Positions 46,373 to 54,457 of a DNA stretch of 64,000 bases are shown here, piece by piece (within the stretch, counting starts at the first letter, position 1; every line of letters starts with the position of its first letter). The stretch is taken from contig NC_020514.1 of the NCBI RefSeq assembly GCF_000347635.1, positions 4,030,001-4,094,000 on the forward strand, read 5' to 3'. A program made the position numbers and the translations under genes. This DNA is from Paraglaciecola psychrophila 170. Lineage in GTDB: Bacteria; Pseudomonadota; Gammaproteobacteria; Enterobacterales; Alteromonadaceae. The notes below the pieces were generated by a model, which worked only from the letters and a program-made list of their open reading frames with translations, was not told where the DNA came from and searched no databases.

Positions 46373-47296
46373 CTATCGAGAAATACCGATAATATCGTAT
46401 TGCCCCACGGGTACCTGTTCAAAAAAACTAATATCACGGTTAACTGGGGTGTTTTTATAAAATGGCACAGTCCAATCAAAGTCTCGGAATTGCTCGGCAG
46501 TGGCAAATAGATCGTCTGGGGTATGATGGGTTCTTGCGAGCACTTGTGGATGCACTTCTATTAAGATGATCACTTTATCTGCGTTTTTAATTAAGGCTTT
46601 TGCGCCAAGTAATAACTGGATTTCCTGGCCTTCAACGTCAATTTTTAAGGCTAAGGTTTTTTCTAACAAAAAATCGTATAGCGCACTTTTCTGATTTTGT
46701 TTAGCAAGCCAATTATCCAGCGAAGTCACGACGGTGTCTCCTGCCCCTTTGCTTTCAACATTGCTTTCAAGATGGCTTTCAATTTTACTATCTATATACC
46801 CTTCGTGATCATTTAAGCGGTCGGTATCAGCATGAAAGGTAGCAAAACCGTCGAAGTCGGATACGGCTGCCTGAACGCACTTTGCCAGCTGGCTAAAATT
46901 ATTTAAGTTGGCGCTTAACACATCAAAAGACTTAGGATTAGGTTCAAAAGCCAGCACATTTTTCAGTTTTGCACAGTGCACCGCCACTAAAGATGAAACA
47001 GTGCCTATATCAGCCCCTAAATCAAACAGAGTAAAAGGCGTGTCTAAGTTGTTTAACACGTCACAAAAAGGTAAAAACTCATCTAAGTAATAGTTCTCAG
47101 GACCTTTTTCTAACCAAAAACACCATTCGCCCACTGGCACATAAAAAGGCCTGTTATCGATGTTGTGGATAATCACTTTATTCGCAAAATGTTTAGATAA
47201 CCAAACATAAAATCGATGTTTGCCGCGCCAGTCTTTTTTTTGCAGCAACACCAATACATAATTTAAATATGCGGGGAAAAAGCGGGTCTTTTGCAT
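46373..47296 (-). CDS. FkbM-family methyltransferase
   Basis: SAM-dependent methyltransferase of 307 residues. LFDLGADIGTVSSLVAVHC is the SAM-binding glycine loop, VLAFEPNPKSFDVLSANLN the ribose-binding acidic strand, and LALKIDVEGQEIQLLLGA the FkbM-type motif near residue 210. FkbM proteins methylate sugar hydroxyls in many surface glycan loci. The ATG at 47296 is 13 bases after the exosortase stop. A Ser/Glu/Val-rich repeat-like segment, SHLESNVESK, lies mid-protein and probably forms a loop. Target position on the sugar unknown. Confidence 0.85.
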   Translation of the reverse strand: MQKTRFFPAYLNYVLVLLQKKDWRGKHRFYVWLSKHFANKVIIHNIDNRPFYVPVGEWCFWLEKGPENYYLDEFLPFCDVLNNLDTPFTLFDLGADIGTVSSLVAVHCAKLKNVLAFEPNPKSFDVLSANLNNFSQLAKCVQAAVSDFDGFATFHADTDRLNDHEGYIDSKIESHLESNVESKGAGDTVVTSLDNWLAKQNQKSALYDFLLEKTLALKIDVEGQEIQLLLGAKALIKNADKVIILIEVHPQVLARTHHTPDDLFATAEQFRDFDWTVPFYKNTPVNRDISFFEQVPVGQYDIIGISR

Positions 47297-47309
47297 CAGT
47301 TAAATCTGA

Positions 47310-48851
47310 TTAATCAAAATCAAAATATTGACTTAAAGTTTTAATATTATCTTTGGTTAATTCGGTAAAAGAACTGCTGTCTTGCTGTCTCGATACATTA
47401 TCAGTCGTTTGTGAAATGGCAACTAAACCACTGCCCACATAACTCCCCATCAGAATTTTATAAATTTCATAGAGTTTAGCCATGCGATTATTGGTAAACA
47501 CCTTACCGTCTATCACATACCAATAACTTAACAGACGTTTACTCCGTGGATTCACAATAATCGCTAAATCCATATTTTGACCATCATCTAACTGATATGC
47601 ACTTTTTGACTCTAGGGTCCATGATTTTTCGGGATAAAGCCTATTCAGCGAACTGATTAACTCGCCATGCCCCCTTGGATACCACACCACATAAACGTCC
47701 ACTGGCACATTGTTTATTTGTCTTAAAAACTGAAATTCTTGATAAGGTTGTGTAAATTCTGGTTTCCATGCGCTTATATAAGTTGCGCTGGATAAGTCTT
47801 GTTCTGCCTGAAGCGAAGCGCTCAGATTGTCTTCGTTTCCGGGCACATTTAATTGGGTATTAATTGAATTAAACCACACTAAAAATAGTAACATTACAGC
47901 AATAATACTAACGGATGATTGATAACAGCTTTTAACACTCAGACCTTTAGAAGAAGGTCTGTCAGTTTGACTCTTTAAAGCAGTAAAATGTTTTTCTCTT
48001 ATGAGTTCGCCCAGCCCCAATAAACACACAATAACAAATGAGAAAAACACCCAGCCATAAATTAAATGGTCTGCACCAACAGCGTATTCCATATCTGACA
48101 GATACCCCGTCATGATGATACCAAACACCCGAATAGCATTCGCTATGATAGGAAAAATAATGGAAATACCCATAAAAAGAATGCGGCGTTTTGCAGACTG
48201 CATATTTAAATATGCGTACAACGAACCAATGACAACAGAGGCTATAAAAAAGCTAATACCCGAGCAGGCTTCTGCGACTAAAAACTGTCCTTGAGGAATT
48301 TCAATATACAAACCACTGCGATAAACCGGAATGCCACTCCATTTAAGCATTACCATAGACAAATCGGCGGTTACTTCTTGTAACGCAGGGATTAACTCTT
48401 CACCGATAGGAATACAAAATAAGATAAAAACAAGAGGAAACAGTATTTTATATGCCACACAATTGCCAATAAAAGCCCATATAATTAAGGGTAAAAAAGT
48501 AAAAGTGGCCACATGCATAAAGAGTTGCACATCGCCTGCCAAACCTATGGCATATAGGGTTAAGCTGCCTATGCATAAAAGCAGTACTAAATAATTAGGC
48601 TTAACATCGTGTAAATTCAACTCTGACCGTTTGATATAAATTAGAAACAAAGCACCTGGCAACACAAACAGGCAGTGATTAAAAACATCAGAGATAATCC
48701 ATATATCAACGGCAGTCGTTATACCCTGCCAAAATACTAAAACCCAAGCAGAAGCAACCAGTAACAAACCGATTAACACTAGTTTTACACTGTGCATGCT
48801 GGGTTTATGAGTGTTTTCTGGGGTGAGGCCTTGCTCTATGCTGTCGTTCAT
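47310..48851 (-). CDS. xrtA: Exosortase A (XrtA/EpsH) with C-terminal EpsI domain
   Basis: Polytopic membrane protein of 513 residues, counting from the ATG at 48849-48851, which overlaps the deacetylase stop by four bases; a longer start at 48890 is unlikely. The exosortase triad is present: Cys196 in FLVAEACSGISFF, Arg241 in ANAIRVFGI and His262 in GADHLIYGW. After eight or so membrane helices comes a periplasmic EpsI-like domain of about 200 residues (TYISAWKPEFTQPYQEF). Exosortase A cleaves the PEP-CTERM sorting tail of exported proteins and is thought to attach them to the surface polysaccharide. No PEP-CTERM substrate lies within this window, so the targets must be elsewhere. It is flanked by the XrtA-type deacetylase and by FkbM. 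Confidence 0.93.
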   Translation of the reverse strand: MNDSIEQGLTPENTHKPSMHSVKLVLIGLLLVASAWVLVFWQGITTAVDIWIISDVFNHCLFVLPGALFLIYIKRSELNLHDVKPNYLVLLLCIGSLTLYAIGLAGDVQLFMHVATFTFLPLIIWAFIGNCVAYKILFPLVFILFCIPIGEELIPALQEVTADLSMVMLKWSGIPVYRSGLYIEIPQGQFLVAEACSGISFFIASVVIGSLYAYLNMQSAKRRILFMGISIIFPIIANAIRVFGIIMTGYLSDMEYAVGADHLIYGWVFFSFVIVCLLGLGELIREKHFTALKSQTDRPSSKGLSVKSCYQSSVSIIAVMLLFLVWFNSINTQLNVPGNEDNLSASLQAEQDLSSATYISAWKPEFTQPYQEFQFLRQINNVPVDVYVVWYPRGHGELISSLNRLYPEKSWTLESKSAYQLDDGQNMDLAIIVNPRSKRLLSYWYVIDGKVFTNNRMAKLYEIYKILMGSYVGSGLVAISQTTDNVSRQQDSSSFTELTKDNIKTLSQYFDFD

Positions 48852-49711
48852 TTTGAAGGTATGTTGTATACATCTCTCATGGTGCCCCATGAAAAGTCGG
48901 TCAATAGACGTTCTAACTTGCCGTAAGTCTTGTCTAAATTAACGTAATGTCTCAATCTAGATTTTAAAGGCGCGTGACTGAGTCGCGGTTGCTCTGCATC
49001 AATTTCCCAGGGATGAAAATAAAACGAGTAAGGTTGCTGTTCTTTTTTAAGGTATCTGGAGATTAAAAATTTGTTCAGGGGGTAAGGATAAAGCCTGAAA
49101 TATCCGCCTCCACCAATTGGAGTTTGTTTGCCTAACAACTTCAGGGTAGGGATAGGAATCTCAATAATGCCTTCTTTACGTTTGTAGGCAAATCTTGGCC
49201 AATCAGGGGTACCGTATAGGTCGTGTTTAACGGGGTAAGTGCTAGAACTATAACCAAAGTCTAATTCAGCTAATACTTCAAAGGCCCACTCATTGTCGTA
49301 ACCTATTGAAAAGCTTGGCGCCCGATATCCTGTTATTCGCTCACCTAATAAATTTTCAAGATGATCTTTAGAACGTTTAACATCATTAAAAAATTCGTCA
49401 CGACTTTGCCTAGTTGCTCTGCGGTGGGCATAACCATGACTGGCGATTTCATGTCCCTGACGATGAATTTCTGATATCAACTCCGGATACCGCTCAGCCA
49501 CCCAACCCAACACAAAAAATGTAGACTTAACATTATGTTTAGCAAATAAGTCCAATAACCTACGGGTATTCGCATCTACTCTGGGTTGGTATTCTTGCCA
49601 CTGAGAGGGGTCAATTATCGACTCAAAAGCAGAGACATGAAAAAAGTCTTCCACGTCTACTGTCATAGCATTTAGCACTGGATCGTTCAAAAAATTATCT
49701 CCCTTTACCAA
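48848..49711 (-). CDS. XrtA-type polysaccharide deacetylase (TIGR03006-like, DUF3473)
   Basis: Protein of 287 residues. NAMTVDVEDFFHVSAFE carries the Asp-Glu-Asp metal site of NodB-type deacetylases, GHEIASHGYAHRRATR supplies the H-x3-H metal ligands, TGYRAPSFSIG is the Arg-containing motif 3, and FYFHPWEIDAEQPR the family C-terminal block that marks the XrtA branch. The family de-N-acetylates polysaccharide in the periplasm, although no clear signal peptide is visible here. The start could be 49711 or the Met at 49666; the first lets the gene overlap the transferase gene by 17 bases. Confidence 0.9.
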   Translation of the reverse strand: MVKGDNFLNDPVLNAMTVDVEDFFHVSAFESIIDPSQWQEYQPRVDANTRRLLDLFAKHNVKSTFFVLGWVAERYPELISEIHRQGHEIASHGYAHRRATRQSRDEFFNDVKRSKDHLENLLGERITGYRAPSFSIGYDNEWAFEVLAELDFGYSSSTYPVKHDLYGTPDWPRFAYKRKEGIIEIPIPTLKLLGKQTPIGGGGYFRLYPYPLNKFLISRYLKKEQQPYSFYFHPWEIDAEQPRLSHAPLKSRLRHYVNLDKTYGKLERLLTDFSWGTMRDVYNIPSK

Positions 49712-51113
49712 ACAATACTACTTCGACGGTACGTATAAGAATAAGAATATCCAACATCAGACTTTGATGTTTGACGTAATAAAGATCAAATTTTAACTTT
49801 TCCATCGAGTCTTCAACACTCGCTCCATATGGATAATTAAGCTGTGCCCAACCCGCTAAGCCTGGTTTAACATTGTGTCGCTGATTATAATAGGGTATTT
49901 CTCTGATCAGCTGTTCTACAAATTGAGGGCGCTCGGGACGAGGGCCAATAAATGACATTTCTCCTCTAAAAATATTCCAAATTTGTGGCAATTCATCAAT
50001 TCTAAATTTACGAATAAAATAGCCTACTTTTGTGACTCTAGCGTCATTCGCGGTGGCCCATTTTGCCCCGTCTTTCTCGGCGTCAAGCCGCATGCTACGA
50101 AATTTAATAATGTTAAATAATACCCCATTCAAACCAACTCTTTCTTGCTTGTAAATAACGGATGGATTTTTAAGGTTCGCATCTTCCAAAAATATGATGA
50201 TCGCGGTTAACAACATAAATGGCCATGTAAGTAATAAAACCAATGTCGCCATTATACAATTCATACTGTAGTCTAATGCATCTCTTAGATAATTTTGCGA
50301 GTTGAAACCATTCGAATAGATGACCCAACTTGGATACATTAAATTCACCACAATTTGCCCTGTTTCGCGTTCCATAAAGTCAAGTAAGTCAGTGACTTCG
50401 ACCCCTCGGAGTCTGCAATCAAAAAGAATTTCAACGGATAATGTGCCTCGCCTTTGATCACAAGCAATGACCACTTCATCGATGTCGTTATCGGCAATAA
50501 AATTTCTGAAGTTTTCGTCAATTTTCACATGTAACAGCTTTTCGTTTTGAATACCTTCTTCCCTGTTATCTCCAGGAATAGGTATAAAACCTACCAGCTC
50601 AAAACCAAATCGGTCGACCTCTCTACGCATCCTTTTCTCGATGATAGAGGCTCTTTCACCTGCCCCAATCACAATTATTTTAGATTGCCCCAGACCAAGA
50701 ATACCTAAACGGTTAATAAAATAGCGAAAAATAACGATAGCTAGAATAGTCATACCCGCATAGCTGGGCAGATAGTACTGACTTATCTCAATATTGGTCA
50801 GGAAAGTATTTGTTACAACTTCAATTATAAAATAACTTATGGCTACGCTGACAAATATTCTTCTTATTACTCCCCTAAATGTCTCCCTCAGTTTTATTTC
50901 ATATAAACCCACAGACAAAGCAGAGAGAATAACCAAAATGGTGAAAAGCCCCACTTGAGAAGCAAAGTCAACCAGAGGCACAACCACAAAATATGAACCA
51001 AAAAAATATTTAACCAAAACCGAAGCTAAATAACCTACATAACAAATAATAATTGCTTCAAGCAACATCATAATATTTGAGCGGCGTGTCTCTTTACGAT
51101 TACCAAAGCTCAT
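49695..51113 (-). CDS. Initiating sugar-1-phosphate transferase of the XrtA type (TIGR03013-like)
   Basis: Polyprenyl-phosphate glycosyl-1-phosphate transferase of 472 residues. Four or five N-terminal membrane segments are followed by a Rossmann-like domain (KIIVIGAGERASIIEKRM, near residue 145), then a re-entrant helix and the catalytic C-terminal domain: FNIIKFRSMRLDAEK, RKFRIDELPQIWNIFRGEMS and FIGPRPERPQF. These are the WcaJ/WbaP-type motifs. It loads the first sugar phosphate onto undecaprenyl phosphate on the inner membrane and so starts synthesis of the polymer. It is the first gene of the minus-strand XrtA group, divergent from the export lipoprotein. Confidence 0.92.
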   Translation of the reverse strand: MSFGNRKETRRSNIMMLLEAIIICYVGYLASVLVKYFFGSYFVVVPLVDFASQVGLFTILVILSALSVGLYEIKLRETFRGVIRRIFVSVAISYFIIEVVTNTFLTNIEISQYYLPSYAGMTILAIVIFRYFINRLGILGLGQSKIIVIGAGERASIIEKRMRREVDRFGFELVGFIPIPGDNREEGIQNEKLLHVKIDENFRNFIADNDIDEVVIACDQRRGTLSVEILFDCRLRGVEVTDLLDFMERETGQIVVNLMYPSWVIYSNGFNSQNYLRDALDYSMNCIMATLVLLLTWPFMLLTAIIIFLEDANLKNPSVIYKQERVGLNGVLFNIIKFRSMRLDAEKDGAKWATANDARVTKVGYFIRKFRIDELPQIWNIFRGEMSFIGPRPERPQFVEQLIREIPYYNQRHNVKPGLAGWAQLNYPYGASVEDSMEKLKFDLYYVKHQSLMLDILILIRTVEVVLFGKGR

Positions 51114-51285
51114 TTATTAGCACTCCTGTTGTCACTACATATCCTAATACTTTTACCATTACAGATGATTTTACATACCTATTGGCCATTCTTTTCAATT
51201 TAATCATCATATTATAGTTGTCTAGCCTGCTAAAAACTTGATACATTGCGCTTAATGGTGCAAATATTAATGGACTGTAACTTAC
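51114..51285. promoter_or_regulatory. Divergent promoter region between the initiating transferase and export genes
   Basis: This 172-base AT-rich interval must drive both core operons. On the minus strand an exact TATAAT occurs (ATTATA at 51211-51216, plus-strand view). On the plus strand TTGATA at 51238-51243 is followed after 17 bases by the weak CAAATA. I see no convincing sigma-54 site, although XrtA systems often use RpoN. All assignments are tentative. Confidence 0.35.
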
Positions 51286-51921
51286 ATGAAGACTAACAAA
51301 ATAGCATGGTCAAATTTAATATTTTTTTTAATATTAACAACTGTAGGGTGTGCCAGTAACAGTGGCAAGTTACCCAGCGCAACGAACTATAACTCTATTA
51401 CTACCTCGGTAGATGATTACCAGTACATCATTGGGCCTGGTGACAACCTTTCTATATTTGTTTGGCGTAACCCTGATATTTCGGGTTCATTTGTGGTTCG
51501 CCCAGACGGCAAAGTCACCACTTCTTTGGTCGAGGATATAGAAGTGTCAGGTAAAACTCCCACGGCTTTGGCACGCCAACTCGAAGAACAGCTTGGTAAA
51601 TATATTAACAATCCCAGAGTCACAGTCAGTGTTAGTGGGTTTCAAGGTCCACTTAGTGAACAAGTTAGGGTCATTGGTGAAGCAATGAATCCAAGAGCAG
51701 TTAATTACACTGAAAGAATGACATTACTCGACCTGATGATTTCAGTAGGTGGCCTGACTGAGTTTGCCTCAGGAAATAGTGCTAAATTAGTCAGAATGGT
51801 GTCTGGTGTACAAAAGACCTTTGAAATACGCATCGGTGATTTAATCAAAAATGGCGAAATAGAAGAAAATATTGATATGTTGCCGGGTGATATTATCATT
51901 ATCCCAGAAGCATGGTTTTAG
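51286..51921 (+). CDS. Outer-membrane polysaccharide export lipoprotein (Wza-like, XrtA type)
   Basis: Protein of 211 residues with a lipoprotein signal, FLILTTVGCASNS; Cys22 is the predicted lipidation site. The polysaccharide export domain begins YIIGPGDNLSIFVWRNPDIS, and the SLBB-like part includes VIGEAMNPRAVNYTERMTLL. It ends at DIIIIPEAWF, which is typical of the short Wza-like proteins of exosortase A loci (TIGR03027 by recall). It should form the outer-membrane exit for the polymer. It starts the plus-strand export operon, 21 bases before the chain-length gene. Confidence 0.92.
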   Translation: MKTNKIAWSNLIFFLILTTVGCASNSGKLPSATNYNSITTSVDDYQYIIGPGDNLSIFVWRNPDISGSFVVRPDGKVTTSLVEDIEVSGKTPTALARQLEEQLGKYINNPRVTVSVSGFQGPLSEQVRVIGEAMNPRAVNYTERMTLLDLMISVGGLTEFASGNSAKLVRMVSGVQKTFEIRIGDLIKNGEIEENIDMLPGDIIIIPEAWF

Positions 51922-51942
51922 TAGTTAGCAATAAACGGACAT

Positions 51943-53519
51943 ATGATGCAAGATCTTCACAAAACCCTTGAACTCATTATTGGATACGTCAAAGGTGTAT
52001 GGGTAAAAAAACGCTACATAATGATTTGCACCTGGTTAATATGCCCAATTGGTTTTGTCAAAGTTGCATCTGAGCCTGACATATACCAGTCATCGGCAAG
52101 GGTATATGTGGATACTCGCTCTGTATTGGCACCAATGCTGCGAGGCCTTGCGCTGCAATCTAATCCTCAGGAAGAAATTGCTATGATGGTAAGGACTCTT
52201 TTAACAAGGCCAAATTTGGAAATCATCGCTCGGGATGCAGATCTTGACATTACAGCTGCTAATGATGAACAATTTCAAGGTCTCATTGATTCTCTATCAA
52301 GAAATATACGTTTAAGCAAGGCAGGAAGAGATAATTTATATACCATCTCTTACAGACATCGCGACCCTGAAATGGCCAGAACTGTTGTTCAAAAAACCCT
52401 TAATTTGTTCGTTGAAGGGACCAAGGGCAAAAACAGGATAGATTCGGATTCTGCAGATAAATTTATTGACGAGCAAATAGACGAATATGAGGTCAGGCTG
52501 ATTAACGCAGAACAAAGACTGGTCAATTATAAAAGAAAATATAATACTCTCTTACCTAATCAAGGTTCCTTCTATAATAATTTCTCCAATATCAGTGGCC
52601 AATTAGAACAGACCAGGTTGACCATTAAAGAAATGGAGCAACAGATAGCGTCATTAATTGAGCAAGTAAATGGTAACACTTCACAAACACCTAGTTCGTC
52701 ATTTAGTAACATTAAAGCATCATCACTGGCCACTCGTTATGACAATCGCATTAAAACGTTAGAGGAAAAACTCGACCAGTTGATGCTTAAATATACCGAG
52801 CTGCACCCTGATGTGATAGAGACCACCAATTTGCTCAACACATTGATGGCTTCCAGAAAACAGGAAGTTGAAGAATTTTTATCCTCTAGTGATGGTGAGC
52901 GTCCTGCTCAAATAGGCTCCATCGCCAATGAATTAACCCTCGAAATTAGCAGACTAGAAGGTCAGTTGGCCTCGCTACGTGTTAGAGAGACAAATTATGC
53001 GAATAAAGTTGACGAATTAAAACAAAAAATCGATTTTGTGCCCCAGGCCGAAGCAGAGCGTACTGCGTTGGACAGAGACTATAATATTACCAAAAAAAAT
53101 ATGAAGGGTTGCTCAACAGACGAGAGTCATCTGATTTAGCTCGAAAAGCGGATTTGTCTTCCGAAGGTGTACAATTTAGAGTGCTCGCTGAACCCAGAGT
53201 TCCCAAAAATGCGGCAGGCCCTAACAGACCTTTGAATTATACTATTGTAGTGGGATTTGGCTTTGCCGCAGGTTTAGGCTTAGCATTTTTGATTAGTCAG
53301 CTGAATCCCGTATTAATCAGAGCGAGCCAGCTTACAGCGCTAACTTCTTACCCCGTATTAGGTGCTGTGAGTCATTTGAACAAAGCACATATTTTAAAGG
53401 TTAAACGAACCAGGTTGCTGGTATTTCTATTATCCTCGAGTATTATTACAGGGATGTATGGGGTGCTTATGGGTGCAGAGATAATGAATATTAATATTTA
53501 TGCGAGGATATTCTCTTGA
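51943..53519 (+). pseudogene. XrtA-type polysaccharide chain-length determinant (TIGR03007-like), frameshifted
   Basis: Wzz/Wzc-type co-polymerase. Frame one has an N-terminal membrane helix (about residues 25-45), the Wzz domain VYVDTRSVLAPMLRGLALQS, long coiled coils and VPQAEAERTALDRDYNITKK, then goes out of frame at the A8 tract 53092-53099. Adding one A gives KKKYEGLLNRRESSDLARKA, exactly as expected for the family, and runs on through RVLAEPRVPKNAAGPNRPL and the second membrane helix to 53519. The full protein would be about 525 residues. The adjacent kinase starts at the correct coupled position (a TTG overlapping the stop), which supports an intact gene in the living cell. Function: control of polymer length with the kinase. 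Confidence 0.87.
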
Positions 53520-54457
53520 ACTCTATAGAAAAAGCACTGCAAAAACAGCAGCAGGTTACAGAGTCTCTCAGCGAATTACAATTATCACAAGCCAAACCAA
53601 TTGATGAGGCCTCTCCTCCCGAAAGCTCGATTGAAAAAGCCCAGCGTACTCAATCAGAGCAAACCGTTATGCAACCCCAAATCAGTCAAAAAATTAAGAT
53701 TAAAAGCAATAAAGTTGTATCCAATGCAAAAATTATTTTAGATTTAGAGATACTTGCACAAAAGGGGTTTGTGTCAACTGACGCTAGACGACAGGTGATA
53801 AACGAAGAGTACCGCGTTATCAAACGTAAATTGTTAGACAATGCCTTTGGCCCTTTGTCTAGGTCGTTGAGAAACAGCAATATTATTATGGTGACCAGTG
53901 CCCGTCAGGGGGAAGGTAAAACCTTCACCGCTATTAATTTGGCGTTAAGCATTGCCTTAGAACAAGATAAAACCGTGTTACTAGTTGACGCTGATGTTTT
54001 GCGACCGAATGTGATGAGAACGTTAGAGTTAAAGAACGAACAAGGGCTTATGGAATACTTGTTAGGCGAAAAAGAAGATATTTCAGAGGTGATGTGTAGA
54101 ACCAATTTAGACAAACTGAGGATCATTACGGCGGGTAAGTCCCATCATCTATCAGCCGAGCTTTTGGCCAGTGAAAGAATGTTTGCAGCCGTGGAAGAAT
54201 TTGCAAACAGATACACAGACCGAATAGTGATTGTGGATACGCCGCCGCTTTTAGGTATTAACGAGACTGCTATTTTAGCCAATCTAGCTGGCCAGGCTTT
54301 GGTAGTAACCGAAGAGTTTAAAACAAAGTTAGTCGATATAGAAAACGCCGTTAAACATTTAAAACCAGAGATGGCCATAGGCTTTATTGTTAACAAAACA
54401 GAACAAGTCAATTTGGAAGGCGGCGGTTATGGTTATTATTATGCAGGGGCACGTTAG
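53516..54457 (+). CDS. XrtA-type tyrosine autokinase (BY-kinase, TIGR03018-like)
   Basis: Cytoplasmic kinase of 313 residues. SIEKALQKQQ at the N terminus is the usual family start, which supports the TTG at 53516; it overlaps the preceding stop. Walker A is TSARQGEGKTFTAINLA near residue 130, Walker A' is VLLVDADVLRPN, and Walker B is DRIVIVDTPPLLG. The C terminus is Gly/Tyr rich (GGYGYYYAGAR), the likely autophosphorylation cluster. BY-kinases of this type control polymerisation and export together with the chain-length determinant. Its last base is the first base of the next gene's GTG start. Confidence 0.92.
   Translation: MNSIEKALQKQQQVTESLSELQLSQAKPIDEASPPESSIEKAQRTQSEQTVMQPQISQKIKIKSNKVVSNAKIILDLEILAQKGFVSTDARRQVINEEYRVIKRKLLDNAFGPLSRSLRNSNIIMVTSARQGEGKTFTAINLALSIALEQDKTVLLVDADVLRPNVMRTLELKNEQGLMEYLLGEKEDISEVMCRTNLDKLRIITAGKSHHLSAELLASERMFAAVEEFANRYTDRIVIVDTPPLLGINETAILANLAGQALVVTEEFKTKLVDIENAVKHLKPEMAIGFIVNKTEQVNLEGGGYGYYYAGAR

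Noticed and set aside
48852..48890. Longer exosortase start at 48890
   Set aside because: The extra 13 residues overlap the deacetylase end; ATG at 48851 gives the ATGA coupling seen throughout the locus.
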